Source: Rhodocyclales bacterium (GTDB lineage: Bacteria > Pseudomonadota > Gammaproteobacteria > Burkholderiales > Rhodocyclaceae). Taken from it: DNA of 64,000 nt. Shown here one piece after another: positions 61,161 to 64,000 of this stretch. How positions within the stretch are numbered: position 1 is the first letter of the stretch; each line of letters starts with the position of its first letter. The translations under genes were made by a program, and so were the position numbers. The notes under the pieces were generated by a model. The model did no database searches. It saw nothing but the letters and a program-made list of their open reading frames with translations, and was not told the origin of the DNA. The DNA is taken from assembly GCA_016235165.1 (NCBI GenBank), contig JACRLX010000002.1, positions 62,001 to 126,000 of the forward strand, read 5' to 3'.

Positions 61161-61220
61161 CGGCGCCCCCCTGATATACGCCAGGACCGCTCCGCTGCGT
61201 GTCCCTTGCGCATCAACCGG

Positions 61221-62618
61221 TCAAGCTCCGAGGGCCGACTCCAGGCGCGCAATCACGCGTTCGCGCCCAAGCACTTCGAGTACCGAATCTATCGACGGCG
61301 ACTGCGGCAGGCCCAGCAGAACCACGCGCAAGGGTATCGCCAGTTGCGGCATCTTGAGCCCGGCGGCGGCGGCGGTTTGCTTGACGGCCTGTCCGAGATC
61401 GGCCGCCTGCCACGAACAATCGGCCAGGCGTGGAAGCAACTGCGCCAACGCCTGACGCGCGACCTCGGTCAGATGTTGGGCCAGCATTTCGACACCTGGG
61501 TTCGGCACTCTGAAATACGGATGCATCGCATCGGCCAGCTCGTTGAGGTTGGCGACGCGATCACGATACAAGGCCGCGACGCGGGCCGGGTCGGGACCGC
61601 CGTCGACGCTGATTTGCTGCCGCGCCAGGCGCCGCCGCGCCTCCATCGCAAGGCGCTGCGGGTCGGCCTGCTTGAGGTAATGCGCATTCAGCCAGTTGAG
61701 CTTTTCGGTGTTGAACTGCGCCGCCGACGCCGTGATGTGGTCGAGATCGAACCATTCGACAAAACGATCCATGTCGAAGATTTCGTCGTCGCCGTGCGAC
61801 CAACCGAGGCGCGCCAGATAGTTCAGCACGGCCTCGGGCAAATAGCCTTCCTCGTCGTATTGCATCACCGACACGGCACCGTGCCGCTTGGAAAGCTTTT
61901 GCCCGTCGTCACCCAGGATCATCGACAGGTGGGCATATTGCGGAACAGGGGCACCCAGGGCCTGCAGCAGGTTGATTTGCCTTGGCGTGTTGTTGACGTG
62001 GTCGTCGCCGCGGATGACATGGGTAATCCGCATGTCGCGATCATCGACCACGACACAAAAATTGTAGGTCGGCGTGCCGTCGGCACGGGCAATGATGAAG
62101 TCGTCGAGCTCGCCATTGGCGAACTCGATACGGCCTTTCACCAGGTCCTGCCAGCCCACCACGCCTTCCCGAGGATTGCGAAATCTCACCACCGGAGCGA
62201 CGCCGTCCGGTGGCGGCGGCAAGGTTTTGCCCGCCTCCGGACGCCAGCGGCCGTCGTAACGCGGCTTTTCCTTGCTCGCCTCCTGCGCCGCGCGCAGGGC
62301 ATCCAGTTCCTCCCGCGACATATAGCAGTGGTAGGCGCTGCCTGCCGCGAGCATTTCGGCGATGACAGCCCTGTAGCGATCCATGCGCTGCATCTGGTAG
62401 AACGGCCCCTCGTCATGGGCCAATCCCAACCACTGCATGCCATCGAGAATCGCCTGCACGGCCTGCGGCGTGGAGCGGGCCACATCGGTATCCTCGATGC
62501 GCAGGATGAAACTGCCGCCATGCCGCCGGGCATAGGCCCAGGAAAACAAAGCCGTGCGAGCGCCGCCGATATGCAGAAAACCGGTGGGGCTGGGGGCAAA
62601 ACGGGTACGAACAGTCAT
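61221..62618 (-). CDS. gltX: Glutamyl-tRNA synthetase
   Basis: Class I synthetase charging tRNA-Glu. It has 465 residues from the ATG at 62618. The HIGH-type motif is [18 protein letters not shown] and the KMSKS-type motif is KLSKRHG. The C-terminal anticodon-binding helical region is complete. It lies 60 bases from the M48-like gene and 100 bases from the divergent tRNA gene. Confidence 0.97.
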   Translation of the reverse strand: MTVRTRFAPSPTGFLHIGGARTALFSWAYARRHGGSFILRIEDTDVARSTPQAVQAILDGMQWLGLAHDEGPFYQMQRMDRYRAVIAEMLAAGSAYHCYMSREELDALRAAQEASKEKPRYDGRWRPEAGKTLPPPPDGVAPVVRFRNPREGVVGWQDLVKGRIEFANGELDDFIIARADGTPTYNFCVVVDDRDMRITHVIRGDDHVNNTPRQINLLQALGAPVPQYAHLSMILGDDGQKLSKRHGAVSVMQYDEEGYLPEAVLNYLARLGWSHGDDEIFDMDRFVEWFDLDHITASAAQFNTEKLNWLNAHYLKQADPQRLAMEARRRLARQQISVDGGPDPARVAALYRDRVANLNELADAMHPYFRVPNPGVEMLAQHLTEVARQALAQLLPRLADCSWQAADLGQAVKQTAAAAGLKMPQLAIPLRVVLLGLPQSPSIDSVLEVLGRERVIARLESALGA

Positions 62619-62718
62619 GGCTAATCGGGGCGGAAACAATGCGCCCATTTTATTCCAGCGCTGTGCCCGCCGATTGACCGCCAAGCAGGCTTTGTGGTTA
62701 AATTCGCGCCTCTTTCGC

Positions 62719-62793
62719 GGGCGGTTAACTCAGCGGTAGAGTGCCACCTTCACACGGTGGAAGCCACTGGTTCGATCCCAGTACCGCCCACCA
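62719..62793 (+). tRNA. tRNA-Val (anticodon CAC)
   Basis: 75 bases including an encoded CCA. The acceptor stem GGGCGGT pairs with ACCGCCC; the anticodon stem is CCACC/GGTGG with loop TTCACAC (anticodon CAC, reading GUG); the T arm is ACTGG-TTCGATC-CCAGT. D arm and a 5-base variable loop are normal. An integrase gene follows 111 bases downstream. Confidence 0.95.
62760..62793 (+). other. Candidate integration (att) site in the tRNA-Val 3' half
   Basis: The intact 3' half of the tRNA gene is directly followed by a sequence of lower GC and a tyrosine integrase reading away from it, the usual left junction of a tRNA-borne element. The second copy of the 3' end expected at the far end is not in the window. 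Confidence 0.5.
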
Positions 62794-62904
62794 TTCCATC
62801 TACCTGATGGAGTTGAGAAATTTGGCATTTGCTGATTTCTCCCCTATCCCGAATCGTGCCAATTGCTCCAAATTTGCTCCAACGCGAGCAATGGAGTGTG
62901 TGCA

Positions 62905-63915
62905 GTGGCAACGATTCGGCAACGAGATGGATTTTGGGAAGCGCGGGTCCGGCGTGAAGGCTGGCCGAAGATCTCAAGAAGCTTCAATTCAAAAGCAGAG
63001 GCAAGAGCGTGGGCTTCGGTCATCGAGTCGGAGATCGAGCGCGGTGTCTTCATCGATCGCACCGAAGCCGAGAAAAACACGCTGGGGGATCTGCTTGTCC
63101 GCTATCAGGCCGAAGTGTCCTGCCACAAGAAGAGCGCCGAGGCTGAACGCTACAGAATCGCATTCCTTCTGCGCGACGACATAGCGAAGGCCAAAGTGGC
63201 GGCCCTGTCAGGCAAGCTCTTAGCATTGTGGCGAGACAAGCGCCTGAAAGGCGCATCAGGATCGACCACCAACCGAGATTTGAACCTCATTTCTCACGTT
63301 ATCACCGTGGCCAGGAAGGAATGGGGCATGCCTATTGAAAATCCGGTCGCGATGATTCGTCGCCCTCCAGAAAACAAGGCCCGCAAACGCCGCTTGGCCC
63401 CTGGAGAAGAGGAACGCCTCCTGGATGCATTGACCGCCGCTGAACGAGACGAGCACGGCCGTTTTACAGGCCCTCAGAACATTTGGCTACGACCGCTGGT
63501 AGTCATGGCACTGGAGACCGCCATGCGCCGCAGCGAGTTGCTTGCGCTGGATTGGCAGGACATCAGCTTCGCGGATTGCTACGCCCGGCTGTATGAGACA
63601 AAAAACGGGGAGTCCCGGGATGTCCCTCTGTCGTCACGAGCAGTGGCCACGCTGATGGCGCTTTCCCGGGACATTTCCGGAAAGGTTTTCCCGATCTCTG
63701 CTTTTGCCGTAAATAAGGGGTTCCCCCGTGCGGTAGAGCGTGCTGGAATAACAAACTTTCGTTTCCATGATCTCAGACACGAAGCAACCAGCAGGATCGC
63801 CGAAAAGCTGGACAACGTCCTGGAGTTGTCAGCGGTAACCGGGCACAAAACCTTAGTCATGTTGAAACGGTACTACCATCCGCGTGCAAAGGATCTGGCG
63901 AAGAAACTAGGCTAA
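62905..63915 (+). CDS. int: Tyrosine-type site-specific integrase
   Basis: 336-residue phage/island integrase. The N-terminus ATIRQRDGFWEARVRREGW is the arm-binding domain. Catalytic residues are Arg208 (ETAMRRSEL), Lys233 (YETKNGESR), His288 and Arg291 (FHDLRHEA), His314 (TGHKTL) and nucleophile Tyr323 (KRYYHP). I use the GTG at 62905 (GGAG eight bases upstream) because homologues begin MATIR; a longer frame from 62863 is less likely. GC is clearly lower than in the flanking housekeeping genes, supporting horizontal origin. The gene looks intact. Confidence 0.92.
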   Translation: MATIRQRDGFWEARVRREGWPKISRSFNSKAEARAWASVIESEIERGVFIDRTEAEKNTLGDLLVRYQAEVSCHKKSAEAERYRIAFLLRDDIAKAKVAALSGKLLALWRDKRLKGASGSTTNRDLNLISHVITVARKEWGMPIENPVAMIRRPPENKARKRRLAPGEEERLLDALTAAERDEHGRFTGPQNIWLRPLVVMALETAMRRSELLALDWQDISFADCYARLYETKNGESRDVPLSSRAVATLMALSRDISGKVFPISAFAVNKGFPRAVERAGITNFRFHDLRHEATSRIAEKLDNVLELSAVTGHKTLVMLKRYYHPRAKDLAKKLG

Positions 63916-63971
63916 ACAGAATTCCAACGTATTAATATACTGGTTTCTTACACGACACGAGGGAGTTAAGG

Positions 63972-64000
63972 ATGAGATCGTTCCTCTTTGGATTAGCACT
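63972..64000 (+). CDS. Possible start of a further gene, cut by the window edge
   Basis: ATG at 63972 with GGGAG ten to thirteen bases upstream starts MRSFLFGLA, which looks like the beginning of a signal peptide or membrane segment. Only nine codons are visible, so no identification is possible. Confidence 0.4.

Overview
The window reads as a chromosomal segment of a GC-rich Betaproteobacterium, most likely from the Rhodocyclales/Sterolibacteriaceae neighbourhood. That placement is an inference from gene content and order; no marker was compared against a database. Coding is dense, no stretch longer than about 290 bases lacks a gene or gene remnant, and many neighbours are coupled by ATGA-type overlaps.

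Left part (1-22.8 kb): housekeeping. A minus-strand group rimI-tsaB-qmcA-nfeD is followed by hupB on the plus strand with a clear terminator. Next is the long minus-strand run rpsB-tsf-pyrH-frr-uppS-cdsA-dxr-rseP-bamA-skp-lpxD-fabZ-lpxA-lpxB-rnhB plus a TrmH-type methyltransferase (translation, isoprenoid, phospholipid, outer-membrane and lipid A biogenesis). Divergent from rpsB lie a class III cyclase-like gene, a MITE-like palindromic element, map and glnD.

Middle part (22.5-35.7 kb): an accessory CoA-linked catabolic block. An IclR regulator, a nitronate monooxygenase and an MFS exporter face a thioesterase, two paired acyl-CoA dehydrogenases, remnants of a CoA ligase and a thioesterase, a zinc alcohol dehydrogenase and an alpha/beta hydrolase. 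A DUF2461 gene, a truncated pseudouridine synthase, a small membrane protein, a DEAD-box helicase and a gamma-carbonic anhydrase follow.

35.8-49.5 kb: a complete lower meta-cleavage pathway on the minus strand (ferredoxin, catechol 2,3-dioxygenase, HbpS/GlcG protein, semialdehyde dehydrogenase, hydratase, acylating acetaldehyde dehydrogenase, aldolase, decarboxylase, tautomerase). It is divergent from a LysR regulator. A branched-chain-type ABC importer and a hemerythrin protein follow on the plus strand. The dioxygenase and importer promoters share the same operator dyad, spacing and -35 sequence, so uptake and degradation look co-regulated.

49.5-62.7 kb: housekeeping again. pyrG-kdsA-DUF1330-eno-ftsB plus a decayed gene; SapC-like; prfB with its programmed frameshift; lysS; mnmC; a glycine-zipper protein; a degenerate M48-type lipoprotein; gltX.

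Right edge: tRNA-Val(CAC) followed by a tyrosine integrase, probably the left end of an integrated element extending beyond the window. Across the whole window a 22-bp sequence recurs at least eight times in both orientations and in several reading frames; I do not recognise it.
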